Below, piece by piece: positions 10,272-20,471 of a stretch of DNA of 64,000 nucleotides (positions within the stretch are counted from its first letter, which is position 1; each line of letters starts with the position of its first letter). Source of the DNA: Micromonospora chokoriensis (GTDB taxonomy: Bacteria > Actinomycetota > Actinomycetes > Mycobacteriales > Micromonosporaceae); contig NZ_JOAN01000004.1 in the NCBI RefSeq assembly GCF_000718555.1, positions 124,001 through 188,000 on the forward strand. The letters are read 5' to 3'. The position numbers and the translations under genes were made by a program. Below the pieces are notes generated by a model. The model searched no databases, was not told the DNA's origin, and worked only from the letters and a program-made list of their open reading frames with translations.

Positions 10272-10637
10272 CAATGCCTCCGCGTCGACGTCAGCGACAA
10301 CTCTCTCATGCCGACCGCTGCCTACCGTCCCGCCCGACCGTGCGGGTACCCATCGCACCTTAGGGCGCGGGGGCATCGGCTGTGCGCCCGACCCCATGGA
10401 TCGTGTCGGTGCTGACCGGCTGATCCGACAGCGTTCGGCCCGATCCACAGAAAGCCCAACGGTGATGATTGGTTTTTGTTCTCTTAGAAGAGATAACTCA
10501 TCGTCTTCATCGCACCTGTGCAAACTGTGGAAAAGCCGAGTCTGCGCAGGTCAGACGGGTTATCCACCGGTGATTTAGCTGTGGAGAACCGGGGGTACAA
10601 CTGGCTTGTGTGTCCACAGCCCGGTCGCGGCGGCCGG

Positions 10638-10678
10638 TTGTCCACCGTTGTCCACCGGTTGTCCACCGGTAATCCACC
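10638..10678 (+). repeat. tandem DnaA-box array inside oriC
   Basis: Four boxes lie head to tail: TTGTCCACC at 10638, 10648 and 10659, then TAATCCACC at 10670. Start-to-start spacing is 10, 11 and 11 bases, close to one helical turn, so DnaA molecules would bind on the same face of the helix. All four end in C instead of the consensus A. Confidence 0.85.
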
Positions 10679-10980
10679 GACTTTCTCCCCAAGCCTGTGG
10701 ACGGCGGCGAAGATCACCATTGCCGTCATCCCCAGAACCTTCAACAGCTCGTACACAGGTTGATCGTTTTCGGTGGAAAACCTGACCGTCGTCCCCAGGC
10801 GTCCACAGCCTCGTACACAGGGTTTCTCCACAGCCTGTGGGTAACCAGGGAAAGACGGAACGTAGTTATCCACCGGCGGTGGATAACAAGCTGTGGACAA
10901 CGAGTGGCAGTCGAGGCGGTCACGGCCTCGATGATGTGGTCTACACCATGTCGAGAGTCCAGCTGGCGGCCGAAAAAGAA

Positions 10981-11007
10981 CGCCCGGCCGGGAGATCCGG
11001 CCGGGCG
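10981..11007 (-). terminator. dnaA terminator
   Basis: A perfect 11-base-pair stem (CGCCCGGCCGG with its complement) closes a five-base loop. Read on the minus strand it is followed by TTCTTTTTC, which makes a good intrinsic terminator at the end of dnaA and shields oriC from dnaA transcription. Confidence 0.85.
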
Positions 11008-11046
11008 TGTCCCGGGCTGTGTGCCGCCGCGACGGCGGGCGTGCGC

Positions 11047-12867
11047 TCAGCTGTTCTGCTTGATCCGGTTGGTCAGCTCGGCGATCTGGTTGTACAGCGA
11101 GCGGCGCTCCGCCATCTGCTGACGGATCTTGCGGTCGGCGTGCATCACCGTGGTGTGGTCCCGACCACCGAACGCCTGCCCGATCCGGGGCAGCGACAGC
11201 TCGGTCAGCTCCCGACACAGGTACATGGCCACCTGCCGGGCGTTGACCAGCACCCGGGACCTGGACTGGCCGCGCAGGTCCTCCAGGCTCACACCGAAGT
11301 AGTCAGCGGTCGAAGCCATGATCTGGTCGGCGTTGATCTCCGGACCGGCGCCGTCGGGCATGAAGTCCCGCAGCACCTCCTCGGCCAACGACAGCTCGAC
11401 GGTCGACCGGGTCAGGCTGGCGAACGCCGTCACCCGGATCAGCGCCCCCTCCAACTCCCGGATCGAGTTCGACACCCGGGAGGCGATGAACTCCAACACG
11501 TCCGGCGGGGCGTACATCCGCTCCTGCGCCGCCTTCTTCTGCAGGATCGCGATCCGGGTCTCCAGGTCCGGTGGCTGGATGTCGGCCAGCAGCCCCCACT
11601 CGAACCGGGTTCGCATCCGGTCCTCAAGGGTGGCGAGCTGGCGCGGCGACCGGTCGGAGGTGATCACGATCTGCTTGTTGGCGTTGTGCAGGGTGTTGAA
11701 CGTGTGGAAGAACTCCTCCTGGGTGCGCTCGCGGTTCTCCAGGAACTGGATGTCGTCGATCAACAGGATGTCGACGTCGCGGTAGCGCCGCTGGAACGCA
11801 CTGGTCTTGTCGTCCCGGAGCGAGTTGATGAAGTCGTTGGTGAATTCCTCGGTCGAGACGTACCGGACCGAGCGGGCGTTGCCGAGCGTCGTGGCGTAGT
11901 GCCCGATCGCGTGCAGCAGGTGAGTCTTGCCCAGCCCGGAGTGCCCGTAGATGAAGAGCGGGTTGTACGCCTTCGCCGGTGATTCCGCCACCGCCACGCT
12001 CGCCGCGTGGGCGAAGCGGTTGGACGAGCCGATGACGAACGTCTCAAACATGTACTTCGGGTTGAGCCGGTTGCCGCCGGTGTCGGCGCCGGGCAACCGG
12101 CGGTCGTCGCGGCCACCGGTCCGGTGGTCCACCGCACTGCGACCCGGGCCGCTGTCCGTTCCGCTGTCTCGGGGAAGGGAGCGGATCACATGCTGGTCGC
12201 GCGGCGACGCCGACTCTTCCCGATAGCGGGGCTCGTAGGGCCGGGTGTCCGGGCCGGGCGGGTCGAGGCGGGCGGCCTGCTCGTCGTAGCCGCGCCGGTC
12301 CGGGCCTGGCCGGGACGACCGCATGGGCTCCGCGAAGGCGGCGCTGAACAACGCCTCCTGCCCATCCCTGCTGGCGGGAATCAGCCCCGCGCGATGCCCG
12401 TCGACGGCCGGCGCGAGCGGCGGACCCGCCGGCGCGGCTGGCGCGACCGGCTCGGACGCGTGCGGTTGCTCCGGGATCATCGCGTCGGCACCCGGCCGAA
12501 CGGACTGGTCGTGGTCGAACGGTGCGGCGGCTGGACCCTCGACGTCGAGCGGCCCGGTCTCCGGGGCGCTGCGGTAGACGGTGCCCGCCGGTCGGCCAGT
12601 GGCATCCTCGGCCACCCGGACGGTGACCGCGACCTGGATCGGTCGGCCGAGCCGCCGGGTGAGCGCCTCGGTGATGGCGGGGCGCAGCCGTGACTCGATC
12701 ACGTCGCGGGTGAACGCATCCGGAACGGAGAGCAGCGCGGTGTCCTCGACGATCGCCCGCAGCCTGGTCAGTCGGAGATAGGCACGCTGCTGGGCGGAGA
12801 TGATCTCGTCGGCGAGCTCGTCGGTCGCCGCTAACCACACCGCGGCAAGGTCGGTCATACCGGCCAC
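11047..12867 (-). CDS. dnaA: chromosomal replication initiator protein DnaA
   Basis: DnaA binds the oriC boxes and melts the origin. The protein is about 606 residues. Domain I is at the N-terminus ([25 protein letters not shown]). A long disordered Pro/Arg/Asp-rich domain II of roughly 180 residues follows, as in streptomycetes and relatives. The AAA+ domain has Walker [12 protein letters not shown] near residue 310 and Walker [12 protein letters not shown]. The C-terminal DNA-binding helix contains [16 protein letters not shown] chose the GTG at 12867 because GAGGGGG lies about ten bases upstream; the ATG at 12858 is the alternative. Confidence 0.95.
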   Translation of the reverse strand: MAGMTDLAAVWLAATDELADEIISAQQRAYLRLTRLRAIVEDTALLSVPDAFTRDVIESRLRPAITEALTRRLGRPIQVAVTVRVAEDATGRPAGTVYRSAPETGPLDVEGPAAAPFDHDQSVRPGADAMIPEQPHASEPVAPAAPAGPPLAPAVDGHRAGLIPASRDGQEALFSAAFAEPMRSSRPGPDRRGYDEQAARLDPPGPDTRPYEPRYREESASPRDQHVIRSLPRDSGTDSGPGRSAVDHRTGGRDDRRLPGADTGGNRLNPKYMFETFVIGSSNRFAHAASVAVAESPAKAYNPLFIYGHSGLGKTHLLHAIGHYATTLGNARSVRYVSTEEFTNDFINSLRDDKTSAFQRRYRDVDILLIDDIQFLENRERTQEEFFHTFNTLHNANKQIVITSDRSPRQLATLEDRMRTRFEWGLLADIQPPDLETRIAILQKKAAQERMYAPPDVLEFIASRVSNSIRELEGALIRVTAFASLTRSTVELSLAEEVLRDFMPDGAGPEINADQIMASTADYFGVSLEDLRGQSRSRVLVNARQVAMYLCRELTELSLPRIGQAFGGRDHTTVMHADRKIRQQMAERRSLYNQIAELTNRIKQNS

Positions 12868-13493
12868 CGTCGTGCCACCCCCTCGCTTCTGCTCCCGGCC
12901 GCCGCTGTCTGCCAGCCGGCCATCCCGGGCCCGCCGCGTTCGCGGGTGGAACAACACCCACCCGGACGGTCGACCGGTGGTCATCCACAAGTTATCCACA
13001 GCCTGTGTACCGACCGATTGTGACCGCCGCCGGACGCGGGTGGGACCTGCCCCCGCCTGAACGGGCGCTGAAGCGGGTTCACCGTGCCGAACGATTCACT
13101 GCCTTGTCCGGTCTTGCCTGCGCGACGCCCGGAGCTTGAAGACGCTCACCGCAATCGGGCACGGTAACAGCGTTGTCCCTGCGCCATCAACCGGCGACGC
13201 GGCGGCGCCCTTGTCGGCATCAGCGAAAACCGCCCTCCGGCCTCGGGCGCGTCCTGTTACCCGCTGCTCGGGGTGTTTGACGGTCATTGCCCCCCTGCGT
13301 AGGCTGGAACGGCTGCTTTCTCGCCCTCTGCTAGGGTGATGGGTGCTTGCTGTCCGCGGTCGCATCCCCGCATTGCCGAGGTCCCGCTCCGCCGGACAGC
13401 ACCGATCGTGGGCCACCGTCGAGGTGGCCTGGACCACCACACGACCCCGGCGATCCCTTCGCGCGGGGCGCGTACGAAAACGGAGAGCCTGAC
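12868..13493. other. dnaA-rpmH divergent intergenic region
   Basis: These 626 bases separate dnaA (minus) from rpmH (plus). Two adjacent DnaA boxes, TCATCCACA at 12981-12989 and an exact TTATCCACA at 12992-13000, lie about 120 bases before the dnaA start and suit dnaA autoregulation. The rpmH promoter is at 13277-13305. The rest reads as untranslated leader; I see no gene in it. Confidence 0.8.
13277..13305 (+). promoter_or_regulatory. rpmH promoter
   Basis: TTGACG at 13277-13282 and TAGGCT at 13300-13305 are separated by exactly 17 bases, a good housekeeping-sigma promoter. It lies about 190 bases before the rpmH start, so the operon would have a long leader. A second possible -10 (TAGGGT near 13335) lacks a clear -35. 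Confidence 0.7.
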
Positions 13494-13631
13494 GTGAGCA
13501 AGCGCACCTACCAGCCGAACAACCGCCGGCGCGCGAAGACCCACGGCTTCCGGCTGCGCATGCGCACCCGTGCCGGCCGTGCCATCCTTTCGAGCCGTCG
13601 CGCCAAGGGTCGCACCACCCTGTCGGCCTGA
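13494..13631 (+). CDS. rpmH: 50S ribosomal protein L34
   Basis: L34 is a 45-residue basic protein of the large ribosomal subunit. The sequence [19 protein letters not shown] and its Arg-rich continuation match the family end to end. The start is a GTG with CGGAGAG about ten bases upstream; the longer open frame upstream is leader sequence. It is the first gene of the rpmH-rnpA-yidD-yidC-jag-rsmG cluster. Confidence 0.97.
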   Translation: MSKRTYQPNNRRRAKTHGFRLRMRTRAGRAILSSRRAKGRTTLSA

Positions 13632-13662
13632 GCCGACCGGGCCGGTCCAGGGGACGTGGGCA

Positions 13663-14079
13663 GTGCTGGCCGCCGCACAGCGACTGCGGCGCAGCACTGA
13701 CTTCGCCGCAGCGGTTCGTGGTGGCCGACGCGCCGGACGTGGCGCCGTCGTGGTCCACCTGGCCGTGCCGGTGACCGTCGACCCCAGCACACCGACCTCG
13801 CCGGAGCCGGTACGGGACAACAGTGCGGAGCAGTCGTCCGTGCCGTCCCGTGCCGGCTTCGTCGTTTCCAAGGCGGTCGGCAACGCGGTGACCCGCAACC
13901 GGGTCCAGCGCCGACTGCGGGCGCTGGTTCGGGAACGGTTGGCGGCCCTGCCCGCCGGCAGCACCCTGGTCGTCCGGGCGCTCCCCGCCGCGGCGCAGGC
14001 CTCGTACCCTCGGCTCGCCACCGATCTGGACGCCGCCATCGCGGTCGCCCGGTCGCCCCGCGAGCGGCGGTCCCGATGA
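13663..14079 (+). CDS. rnpA: ribonuclease P protein component
   Basis: RnpA is the protein cofactor of RNase P, which matures tRNA 5' ends. From the GTG at 13663 it has 138 residues. The start [26 protein letters not shown] and the RNR-type motif [15 protein letters not shown] are diagnostic. A Pro/Ser-rich insertion ([19 protein letters not shown]) sits between the first strand and the motif. AGGGGA lies upstream of the GTG. The last four bases overlap the yidD start (ATGA), so translation is coupled. Confidence 0.95.
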   Translation: MLAAAQRLRRSTDFAAAVRGGRRAGRGAVVVHLAVPVTVDPSTPTSPEPVRDNSAEQSSVPSRAGFVVSKAVGNAVTRNRVQRRLRALVRERLAALPAGSTLVVRALPAAAQASYPRLATDLDAAIAVARSPRERRSR

Positions 14080-14372
14080 GCGACACCGACCAGACCAGGT
14101 CACGCCCGTCGACAACCGGTGCCAAGGTGCTGATCGCGCCCATCATCGCGTACCGTCGGTGGATAAGTCCGGCACTGCCGGCTCGCTGTCGGTTCTACCC
14201 GTCGTGCAGTGCGTACGCCCAGGAGGCGATCGCTCGGCACGGCGCGCTCCGGGGAGCCGTGCTGGCGGCCCGGCGGTTGTTGCGCTGCCACCCCTTTCAC
14301 CCTGGTGGACATGACCCGGTGCCGGAGCCGGGCGGCCGCCGCCGTGCTGATGTGACTGGAGCCCCGAATTGA
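14076..14372 (+). CDS. yidD: membrane protein insertion efficiency factor YidD
   Basis: YidD is a small membrane-associated protein that assists YidC-dependent insertion. It has 98 residues and the signature [15 protein letters not shown] with the conserved cysteines, followed by [17 protein letters not shown]. It overlaps rnpA and yidC by four bases each, placing it in one translationally coupled operon. Confidence 0.95.
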   Translation: MSDTDQTRSRPSTTGAKVLIAPIIAYRRWISPALPARCRFYPSCSAYAQEAIARHGALRGAVLAARRLLRCHPFHPGGHDPVPEPGGRRRADVTGAPN

Positions 14373-15364
14373 GTCTGAGTCTCGACTGGATCTACTACGC
14401 GATTTCGTGGATCCTGCTGACCTGGCACTCTGCCTGGGACGCCATCGGGGTGCCCGTCGGCGCGGTGATCGGCACCAACTTCGCCTGGATCCTGTCCATC
14501 ATCTTCCTGGTGGTCACCGTCCGGGTGATCCTGTTCCCGGTCTTCGTCAAGCAGATCAAGTCGCAGCGGGCGATGCAGGCGCTCCAGCCCAAGGTCAAGG
14601 AGCTTCAGGAGAAGCACAAGGGTGACCGGGAGACGCTCCAGAAAGAAATGATGGAGCTGTACAAGAAGGAGAAGGCCAACCCGCTGATGGGTTGCCTTCC
14701 GATGTTCCTTCAGATCCCGGTCTTCCTGGGCCTCTTCCACGTGCTGCGCCGGCTCGACCCGGACAAGCAGAACAAGACCCTCTACGGCTGGACCGCCGAC
14801 CAGTTCCAGAGCGCCTCGCACGCGAAGCTCTTCACCGCGCCGATCGCCGGCAAGTTCGGCTCCACCGCCGACGAACTGGCCAGCCTCGGCGCCAATGGCA
14901 GCACCGTGAAGATCATTGCTGGTGTCCTGGTGCTGGTCATGATCGCGACCACCTACCTGACCAGCCGTCAGATGATCCTCAAGACCGGCTGGGCGGAAGA
15001 CCCGCAGCAGCGGATGATTCAGCGACTGATGCTCTACGGCATCCCCGCATCGCTGCTGATCTCCGGCGCGATCTTCCCGATCGGCGTCATCATCTACTGG
15101 GTCACCAACAACCTCTTCACCCTCGGCCAGCAGCAGTGGGTGCTGCGTAAGTTCCCGCCGCCGGTGACCGCCAAGAAGGCCGTCGCCCCCGCCGCCACCC
15201 GTAGCCCGGTGCAGCCCGCCAAGTCCGGTGGCCTGTTCGGCCGGGGCAAGACGGCCCCGCCGGCACCGGTCAAGGCGACCGCCCCCAAGGTGGCCGGGCC
15301 GAAGCCGGGCGCCAAGCCGGTGAACAACCCCAAGAAGGGTCGCCCCGCCAAGCGGCAGGGCTGA
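14369..15364 (+). CDS. yidC: membrane protein insertase YidC
   Basis: YidC/Oxa1 inserts proteins into the cytoplasmic membrane alone or with SecYEG. The 331-residue protein has an N-terminal hydrophobic segment and a membrane helix around residues 35-58. The cytoplasmic coiled region [19 protein letters not shown] follows, then [19 protein letters not shown] and two further helices. The C-terminal tail is Lys/Pro/Ala-rich and basic, as in ribosome-binding actinobacterial YidC. The start is TTG, overlapping the yidD stop in TTGA. A short actinobacterial-type YidC has no large periplasmic domain, as seen here. Confidence 0.95.
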   Translation: MSLSLDWIYYAISWILLTWHSAWDAIGVPVGAVIGTNFAWILSIIFLVVTVRVILFPVFVKQIKSQRAMQALQPKVKELQEKHKGDRETLQKEMMELYKKEKANPLMGCLPMFLQIPVFLGLFHVLRRLDPDKQNKTLYGWTADQFQSASHAKLFTAPIAGKFGSTADELASLGANGSTVKIIAGVLVLVMIATTYLTSRQMILKTGWAEDPQQRMIQRLMLYGIPASLLISGAIFPIGVIIYWVTNNLFTLGQQQWVLRKFPPPVTAKKAVAPAATRSPVQPAKSGGLFGRGKTAPPAPVKATAPKVAGPKPGAKPVNNPKKGRPAKRQG

Positions 15365-15576
15365 CCTCTGAGGGCCGTCGCCGGGTGACCGGCGGCGGCC
15401 CGTTCCGCACCGCGCAGCCGCCGTACGGCCGGCGCCGGGTGGAACCGACCGCGCACCGCGCGGCCACGGGCGACACTGCCCGTACAGACGTGCCCGTGGG
15501 CACCGGCGACCTCCCGCCGGCCCCGGGAAACCAGTCGGACCCGACGGTCCGGCCGAGCGAGTACGGAGATGAGACC

Positions 15577-16191
15577 GTGACCGAGACCAGCATCCCCCGC
15601 GCCGAGCAGTCCCTGGACGAGGAGGAGACCGCGACGCTCGCGGTGAACGGCGACGACGACGCCGATGACACCGAGGCGGACGACGACACCGACACCGCCG
15701 CTGGCACCCGGGTGAAGAAGGCGGTGGGCGAGGGCGACCTGTTCCGGCAGAGCGAGATCGCCGCCGACTACGTCGAGGGCCTGCTCGACATCCTCGACTA
15801 CGACGGCGACATCGACGAGCTGGTCGCCGCCGGCCGTCCGATGGTCGAGGTGGTCGGCGAGCAGCTGCAGAATCTGGTCGGTCAGCGCGGGGCCACCCTG
15901 GAGGCGCTCCAGGAGCTGACCCGCCTCGCCGTCTTCCGGCAGACCGGTACGCCGAGTCGTCTGCTGCTCGACGTGGGCGGCTACCGGGCGAACCGCCGCA
16001 AGGAACTCGCCGCGGTCGCCAAGAACGCCGTCGAGAAGGTCAAGGAGTACGGCGAGCCGGTCCGCCTGGACGCGATGTCCGCGTTCGAGCGCAAGTGCGT
16101 GCACGATGTGGTCAACGCCATGTCCGGTGTGGCGAGCGAGTCCGAGGGTGTGGAGCCGAACCGGCGCATCGTCGTACGGCCGGCGGACTGA
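15577..16191 (+). CDS. jag: Jag/KhpB-like RNA-binding protein (KH and R3H domains)
   Basis: The protein is about 204 residues with a very acidic N-terminal region (runs of Asp, Glu and Thr to about residue 45). A KH-type domain follows ([20 protein letters not shown] to [20 protein letters not shown]), then an R3H domain with the [14 protein letters not shown] pattern. KhpB/Jag proteins bind RNA and link to cell division and wall synthesis in other bacteria. I chose the GTG at 15577 because GGAGA lies upstream. It sits between yidC and rsmG, its conserved position. Confidence 0.92.
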   Translation: MTETSIPRAEQSLDEEETATLAVNGDDDADDTEADDDTDTAAGTRVKKAVGEGDLFRQSEIAADYVEGLLDILDYDGDIDELVAAGRPMVEVVGEQLQNLVGQRGATLEALQELTRLAVFRQTGTPSRLLLDVGGYRANRRKELAAVAKNAVEKVKEYGEPVRLDAMSAFERKCVHDVVNAMSGVASESEGVEPNRRIVVRPAD

Positions 16192-16195
16192 CCGG

Positions 16196-17068
16196 GTGAC
16201 CCACGACGACATCACGGCCGACGCCGTGACCGGCCCGGGCGGCACGCTGCCCGGGCCGTCCGCTGCCCGGCCCGATAACTCCGCTGCCGATGCCGAGTCG
16301 ACCGGGCGTGACACCGCCCAGTCGTCGGCTGACACCGCCCCGTCCCCGGCCGACGCGGCGTTGCCGCCCGAGCTGGCTCCGGCCGCGCTGACCCTCTTCG
16401 GTGATCGTCTCGACCTGGCCGCCGCGTACGCCGAGCTGTTGGCCACCGACGGGGTGGTCCGTGGCCTGATCGGCCCTCGGGAGGCACCTCGCATCTGGGA
16501 TCGGCACCTGCTCAACTGTGCTGCTGTCGCCGAGCGGATCCCGTCCGGCGCGACGGTGCTCGACGTCGGCTCCGGCGCCGGTCTGCCGGGTCTCGTCCTG
16601 GCCATCGCACGCCCGGACCTCACGGTCACTCTGATCGAGCCGCTCGCCCGACGGACGTCGTTCCTGATCGAGGTCGTCGAGAGACTCGGCCTGGCCAAGT
16701 CGGTGCGGGTGTTCCGGGGCCGGGCCGACGAGGCGGCCAGCGGATCGAGCGGCCGGGAGCCGATCAGCGGAGACGTGGTGACCGCGCGCGCGGTCGCGCC
16801 GCTGGATCGGCTGGCGGGCTGGAGTCTCCCCCTGGCGGTTCGCGGTGGTCGTCTGTTGGCGCTCAAGGGGTCGTCGGCCGCAGCCGAGATCGAGGAGCAC
16901 GCCGAGGTGGTGGCGCGACTCGGTGGTGGAGAGCCGGCCGTGCACCTCTGCGGCGTCGGGGTCATCGACCCACCGACCACGGTGGTGGAGATCGTGCGGG
17001 AGCGTGTGGTCGGCCCTCGTCCGGCGGCCAAGAAGCGCGCCCGGGGCGGTCAATCGCGCCGACGCTGA
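16196..17068 (+). CDS. rsmG: 16S rRNA (guanine-527-N7)-methyltransferase
   Basis: RsmG methylates G527 of 16S rRNA using SAM. The product is about 290 residues. The first 60 are disordered, rich in Ala, Asp, Ser and Pro, and are an extension beyond the usual length. The methyltransferase core has the SAM motif [17 protein letters not shown] and the conserved [16 protein letters not shown] segment ([18 protein letters not shown]). The C-terminus is basic. The GTG start is four bases after the jag stop. A later start within the disordered part is possible. Confidence 0.92.
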   Translation: MTHDDITADAVTGPGGTLPGPSAARPDNSAADAESTGRDTAQSSADTAPSPADAALPPELAPAALTLFGDRLDLAAAYAELLATDGVVRGLIGPREAPRIWDRHLLNCAAVAERIPSGATVLDVGSGAGLPGLVLAIARPDLTVTLIEPLARRTSFLIEVVERLGLAKSVRVFRGRADEAASGSSGREPISGDVVTARAVAPLDRLAGWSLPLAVRGGRLLALKGSSAAAEIEEHAEVVARLGGGEPAVHLCGVGVIDPPTTVVEIVRERVVGPRPAAKKRARGGQSRRR

Positions 17069-17324
17069 CACTTCGCGCCATCGGGCTTCCGGCCGGTGGG
17101 TTGCCTCGTTGTACCGGTACGGATGGACGAGGGGATGAGAACCCGACGTGGACCGGCCGCGCCCGTCCGCCGTAGGCTGACCGCGCGTCGATAGTGTGGA
17201 GCGGGTGACGGACGTCGCGGGTCTCCGACCGCTCCCTTGGGCCGTACGCTCCGGGATGCGGACGTGGATGCGGCCAAGTTGACCGGGGCGCGGACCGACC
17301 ATCCGAAGCGGGCAGGGATGACAG

Positions 17325-18650
17325 GTGCATGACGACGGCAGGTACGACGATCCACGCGTGACCGGGTCGACCAGCGATCCCGTTTCACGTGAAACCGACT
17401 ACCCGAGCTGGTCGCCCGGCGCGACCGGGCCGACGACCCGACCTGCGGACAGCGATCCGCCGGCAGTGCTCGACCAACCCTCTGACTTCGAACGGTCGGA
17501 GGGCTCAGCCATTCCGGAGTCGGCGAGTGTTCGTCGTACGCCGGAGGGGTTGAGTCGGCCGGTCAACGCCGCCGAGGTGCGGCCGACCTCGGGTCGCCGC
17601 AATACCGCCAGAGCGGTTCGGTTCGAGCCGGCGGTCCCGCACCAACCCACCGCGGCCGTCGTTCGGGACTCCGCGCCGGTGGTCGCCGACGCGCCGATCG
17701 CTTCGACCGAGTCGCTGGCTGCCGTGGCGGCCGACTCCACGTACGTTTCACGTGAAACCCCGACGCGCGAAGAGGATGACCCACCGTTGGCTATGGAGGC
17801 GATGCGCGCCGTGCAGATCCTGAATCCCAGTGGCGAGGTGACAATGCCTCGGCCGGACCGGACCCGGGTCATGTGCGTCGCCAACCAGAAGGGCGGCGTG
17901 GGTAAGACCACGACTACCGTCAACCTTGCGGTGGCACTCGCCCTGCACGGCAACCGGGTGCTCGTGGTCGACCTCGACCCGCAGGGCAATGCCTCGACCG
18001 GGCTCAACGTCCCACATCACACCGGCATCCCCGATGTCTACGACTGCCTGATCAACAGCGTGCCGCTGGCCGAGGTGGCACAGGCCGTCGAGGGCATCCC
18101 CAACCTCTGGTGCGTACCCGCGACCATCGACCTGGCCGGCGCGGAGATCGAGCTGGTGTCGGTGGTGGCGCGGGAGTCGCGCCTGGATCGTGCGATCGCC
18201 GCGTACCCGGGCGAGTTCGACTACGTCTTCATCGACTGCCCGCCCTCGCTCGGTCTGCTCACGGTCAACGCTCTGGTTGCCGCGCAGGAGGTGCTGATCC
18301 CGATCCAGTGCGAGTACTACGCGCTGGAGGGGCTCAACCAGCTGATCAACAACATCAACCTGGTACGCCAACACCTCAACCCGAAGCTCGACGTCTCCAC
18401 CATCCTGCTGACCATGTACGACCGCCGCACCCGGTTGGCCGACGCCGTCGAGCAGGACGTCCGGAACCACTTCGGCGACAAGGTGCTCCAGGCGGTCATC
18501 CCCCGCAACGTCCGGGTCTCCGAGGCACCGAGCTACGGCCAGTCGGTGATGACCTACGATCCCGGTTCGCGGGGCGCCACGAGTTACTTCGAGGCCGCCC
18601 AGGAGATCGCCGAGCGGGGCGTGAAGGAGCCGGTGGGCCGGAATGCGTAG
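17325..18650 (+). CDS. parA: chromosome partitioning ATPase ParA (Soj)
   Basis: ParA is a Walker-type ATPase that, with ParB-parS, moves the chromosome origin. The 441-residue frame has a long disordered N-terminal extension of about 180 residues, then the deviant Walker A KGGVGKTTTTVNLA near residue 189. The later conserved segments are DLDPQGNASTG, FIDCPPSLGLLT and YDRRTRLADAV. Two parS sites lie inside the extension and are read in frame as VSRET. The GTG at 17325 follows AGGGATGACAG. If the true start were a later in-frame codon, both parS sites would be non-coding; the domain core would not change. Confidence 0.93.
   Translation: MHDDGRYDDPRVTGSTSDPVSRETDYPSWSPGATGPTTRPADSDPPAVLDQPSDFERSEGSAIPESASVRRTPEGLSRPVNAAEVRPTSGRRNTARAVRFEPAVPHQPTAAVVRDSAPVVADAPIASTESLAAVAADSTYVSRETPTREEDDPPLAMEAMRAVQILNPSGEVTMPRPDRTRVMCVANQKGGVGKTTTTVNLAVALALHGNRVLVVDLDPQGNASTGLNVPHHTGIPDVYDCLINSVPLAEVAQAVEGIPNLWCVPATIDLAGAEIELVSVVARESRLDRAIAAYPGEFDYVFIDCPPSLGLLTVNALVAAQEVLIPIQCEYYALEGLNQLINNINLVRQHLNPKLDVSTILLTMYDRRTRLADAVEQDVRNHFGDKVLQAVIPRNVRVSEAPSYGQSVMTYDPGSRGATSYFEAAQEIAERGVKEPVGRNA
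17382..17395. promoter_or_regulatory. parS: parS site 1 (inside parA)
   Basis: Exact 14-base palindrome GTTTCACGTGAAAC, the ParB-binding parS core. It lies near the parA 5' end and encodes V-S-R-E-T. Confidence 0.95.
17745..17758. promoter_or_regulatory. parS: parS site 2 (inside parA)
   Basis: Exact palindrome GTTTCACGTGAAAC within the disordered N-terminal region of parA, again read in frame as V-S-R-E-T. Confidence 0.95.
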
Positions 18651-18677
18651 TGCGGATGAGTCGCTGGGAGGCGTGGC

Positions 18678-19697
18678 ATGAAGAACCGTCCTCGGGGCGG
18701 TCTGGGTAGGGGCCTGGGGGCACTGATCCCGACCGGGCCGGCGCCGGATGCCGTCGGCACCGCGACGGCCGAGCCGGAGCATGAGCACGTGGACGACGCG
18801 GGCACCGCTGCCGTCGCCGCGATGCCCGCCGGAGCACCGGTCCATGAGCCGGAGCCTGCGCTCAGCCCGGTGCCCGGTGCGCGATTCGCCGAGATCCCGG
18901 TCGACGCGATCATCCCGAACCCGAAGCAACCCCGCCAGGTCTTCGATGAGGAGGCACTGGAAGAGCTGAAGACCTCGATCCAGGAGGTCGGCTTCCTTCA
19001 GCCCATCGTCGTTCGGCAGCTCGACGACGAGAAGTACGAACTGGTGATGGGTGAGCGGCGCTGGCGGGCCGCCCAGGCGGTGGGGCGGGAGAGCATCCCG
19101 GCGATCGTCCGGGACACCCGCGACGACGCCATGCTCCGTGACGCCCTCCTGGAGAACATCCACCGGGCCAACCTGAACCCTCTGGAAGAGGCCGCCGCCT
19201 ACCAGCAACTGCTGGAGGAGTTCGGGGCCACCCACGAGGAGTTGGCCCGTCGGATCGGCCGGAGTCGCCCGCAGATCTCCAACACGATCCGACTGCTGAA
19301 TCTGCCCGCGCAGGTGCAGCGCCGGGTTGCCGCCGGCATTCTCTCGGCGGGGCACGCCCGCGCTCTGCTGAGCCTCGATGAGGCCGAGGCACAGGAACAG
19401 TTGGCGCTGCGGATCGTGGCCGAGGGCCTGTCGGTCCGGGCGACCGAGGAGATCGTGGCCTTGGCGCTGAACGATGGGCCGGCGAAGGGCCAGCCCGCAA
19501 AGCGGCGCCCCAAGGCTCACGCGCCGGCCCTCACCGATCTCGCCGATCGGCTGTCCGACCGGTTCGACACTCGGGTGAAGGTGGACATCGGCCGGAGCAA
19601 GGGCAAGATCACGATCGAGTTCGCGACGGTGGACGACCTTGAGCGGATCGTCGGAATCATCGGCGTGCAGCAGGAGGAGAGCGAGAACGGGGACTGA
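18678..19697 (+). CDS. parB: chromosome partitioning protein ParB
   Basis: ParB is the CTP-dependent clamp that loads at parS and spreads. The 339-residue protein starts [19 protein letters not shown], the ParA-interacting N-terminal motif. An acidic linker follows. The CTP-binding catalytic domain contains [17 protein letters not shown] and [10 protein letters not shown] plus [16 protein letters not shown]. The helix-turn-helix has [18 protein letters not shown]. The C-terminal dimerisation region begins [12 protein letters not shown]. It is 27 bases after parA and probably in the same operon. Confidence 0.97.
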   Translation: MKNRPRGGLGRGLGALIPTGPAPDAVGTATAEPEHEHVDDAGTAAVAAMPAGAPVHEPEPALSPVPGARFAEIPVDAIIPNPKQPRQVFDEEALEELKTSIQEVGFLQPIVVRQLDDEKYELVMGERRWRAAQAVGRESIPAIVRDTRDDAMLRDALLENIHRANLNPLEEAAAYQQLLEEFGATHEELARRIGRSRPQISNTIRLLNLPAQVQRRVAAGILSAGHARALLSLDEAEAQEQLALRIVAEGLSVRATEEIVALALNDGPAKGQPAKRRPKAHAPALTDLADRLSDRFDTRVKVDIGRSKGKITIEFATVDDLERIVGIIGVQQEESENGD

Positions 19698-19713
19698 GCC
19701 CGGTCTCTCGCTA

Positions 19714-19743
19714 CGGCCGCGCTACCCGCAGGGGGCGCGGCCG
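19714..19743 (+). terminator. parB terminator
   Basis: Nine-base stem CGGCCGCGC / GCGCGGCCG with a 12-base loop lies 17 bases after the parB stop and is followed by TTCTGC. It is a plausible but not strongly U-tailed terminator. Confidence 0.6.
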
Positions 19744-19765
19744 TTCTGCATGCCGGGGTCGCCGC

Positions 19766-19779
19766 GTTTCACGTGAAAC
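19766..19779. promoter_or_regulatory. parS: parS site 3
   Basis: Exact GTTTCACGTGAAAC palindrome 70 bases after parB. Confidence 0.95.
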
Positions 19780-20201
19780 AGGCGGTGGCCCTCGCTTCTG
19801 CGGATCGGCGTAGCCGGCGAACGGATCGCCCGTGGCCCGCTCGGTCAGTCGCGCGGCGAGGGTCTGCGCTGACCAGCTCCGGCCGCTTCTCCGCCACGGG
19901 CCGCCGCCCGACCGTCGGCTTGGGTCGAGTAGCGACGCCAGCGCCGTGCCCGCCGATGCGGGAGAACGGTCGGAGAGATCGGGCTCGCTCGCGCGCTCAC
20001 AAATCCGCCGACGCCACGCCAAGACTCAGTTGCCGCGCCAACCGCCCGCCACAGGCGTCGCAGACGGGTCGGCAATGGTCCACTCGACCGCAGCCACCCC
20101 CAGTCGCGCCAGAAGCGCCAGTGAGCCGCTCAGCGGTGCGAAACGCGCCTCCGTCGTGATCCTCGGGCGTGCCGACGTCCTCGGAGCCCCAGTGCGGCCT
20201 G

Positions 20202-20215
20202 GTTTCACGTGAAAC
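20202..20215. promoter_or_regulatory. parS: parS site 4
   Basis: Exact GTTTCACGTGAAAC palindrome in the non-coding zone downstream of parB. Confidence 0.95.
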
Positions 20216-20261
20216 CGGGCCGCAGTTAGATCGAGGTGCCGAGCCGGCCGGGCCGCGAGCT

Positions 20262-20301
20262 GATCGGGGTGCGAGCCGATCGGGGTGCGAGCCGATCGGG
20301 G
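20262..20301 (+). repeat. 16-base tandem repeat
   Basis: GATCGGGGTGCGAGCC occurs twice exactly (20262-20277 and 20278-20293) and is followed by a third partial copy GATCGGGG. It lies between parS sites 4 and 5. No function is visible. Confidence 0.8.
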
Positions 20302-20471
20302 GTGGGCCAGCGGTCGTTGTCGACGCCGTCCCGCGCCCGGTCGGCGAGGGGGCGACCGGCGGACGAGTGCCACTCCGGCGCGATCGGAGCGCGCCGGTTC
20401 ACGTCGCCGACTCGGTGGCGGTCGACCCGTCGATCTGGCGGTTCGCGGACAACGACCGACCGGCCGAAAAG

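Larger units (their letters stand above)
10272..11046. other. oriC: chromosomal replication origin (oriC)
   Basis: The 775 bases between dnaN and dnaA hold at least a dozen DnaA-box-like nonamers in both orientations. Examples are TTTTCCACA-type at 10526-10534, TTATCCACC at 10560-10568, TTCTCCACA-type at 10580-10588 and 10824-10832, GTGTCCACA at 10610-10618, TTACCCACA-type at 10836-10844, and an exact TTGTCCACA complement at 10892-10900. A facing pair of TTATCCACC sites lies at 10866-10874 and 10878-10886. The AT-richer stretch at 10470-10500, next to dnaN, is a candidate unwinding element. Location between dnaN and dnaA is the classical actinobacterial oriC position. Confidence 0.93.

Noticed and set aside
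10484..11218. Open frames across oriC
   Set aside because: Their translations are DnaA-box repeats (STAC, VDNR-like) and overlap dnaA; the region is a non-coding origin.
13096..14146. Minus-strand frames opposite rpmH and rnpA
   Set aside because: Shadows of well-recognised plus-strand genes.
20262..20301. A CRISPR-like repeat
   Set aside because: Only about two and a half direct copies with no spacers; no cas genes are in the window.
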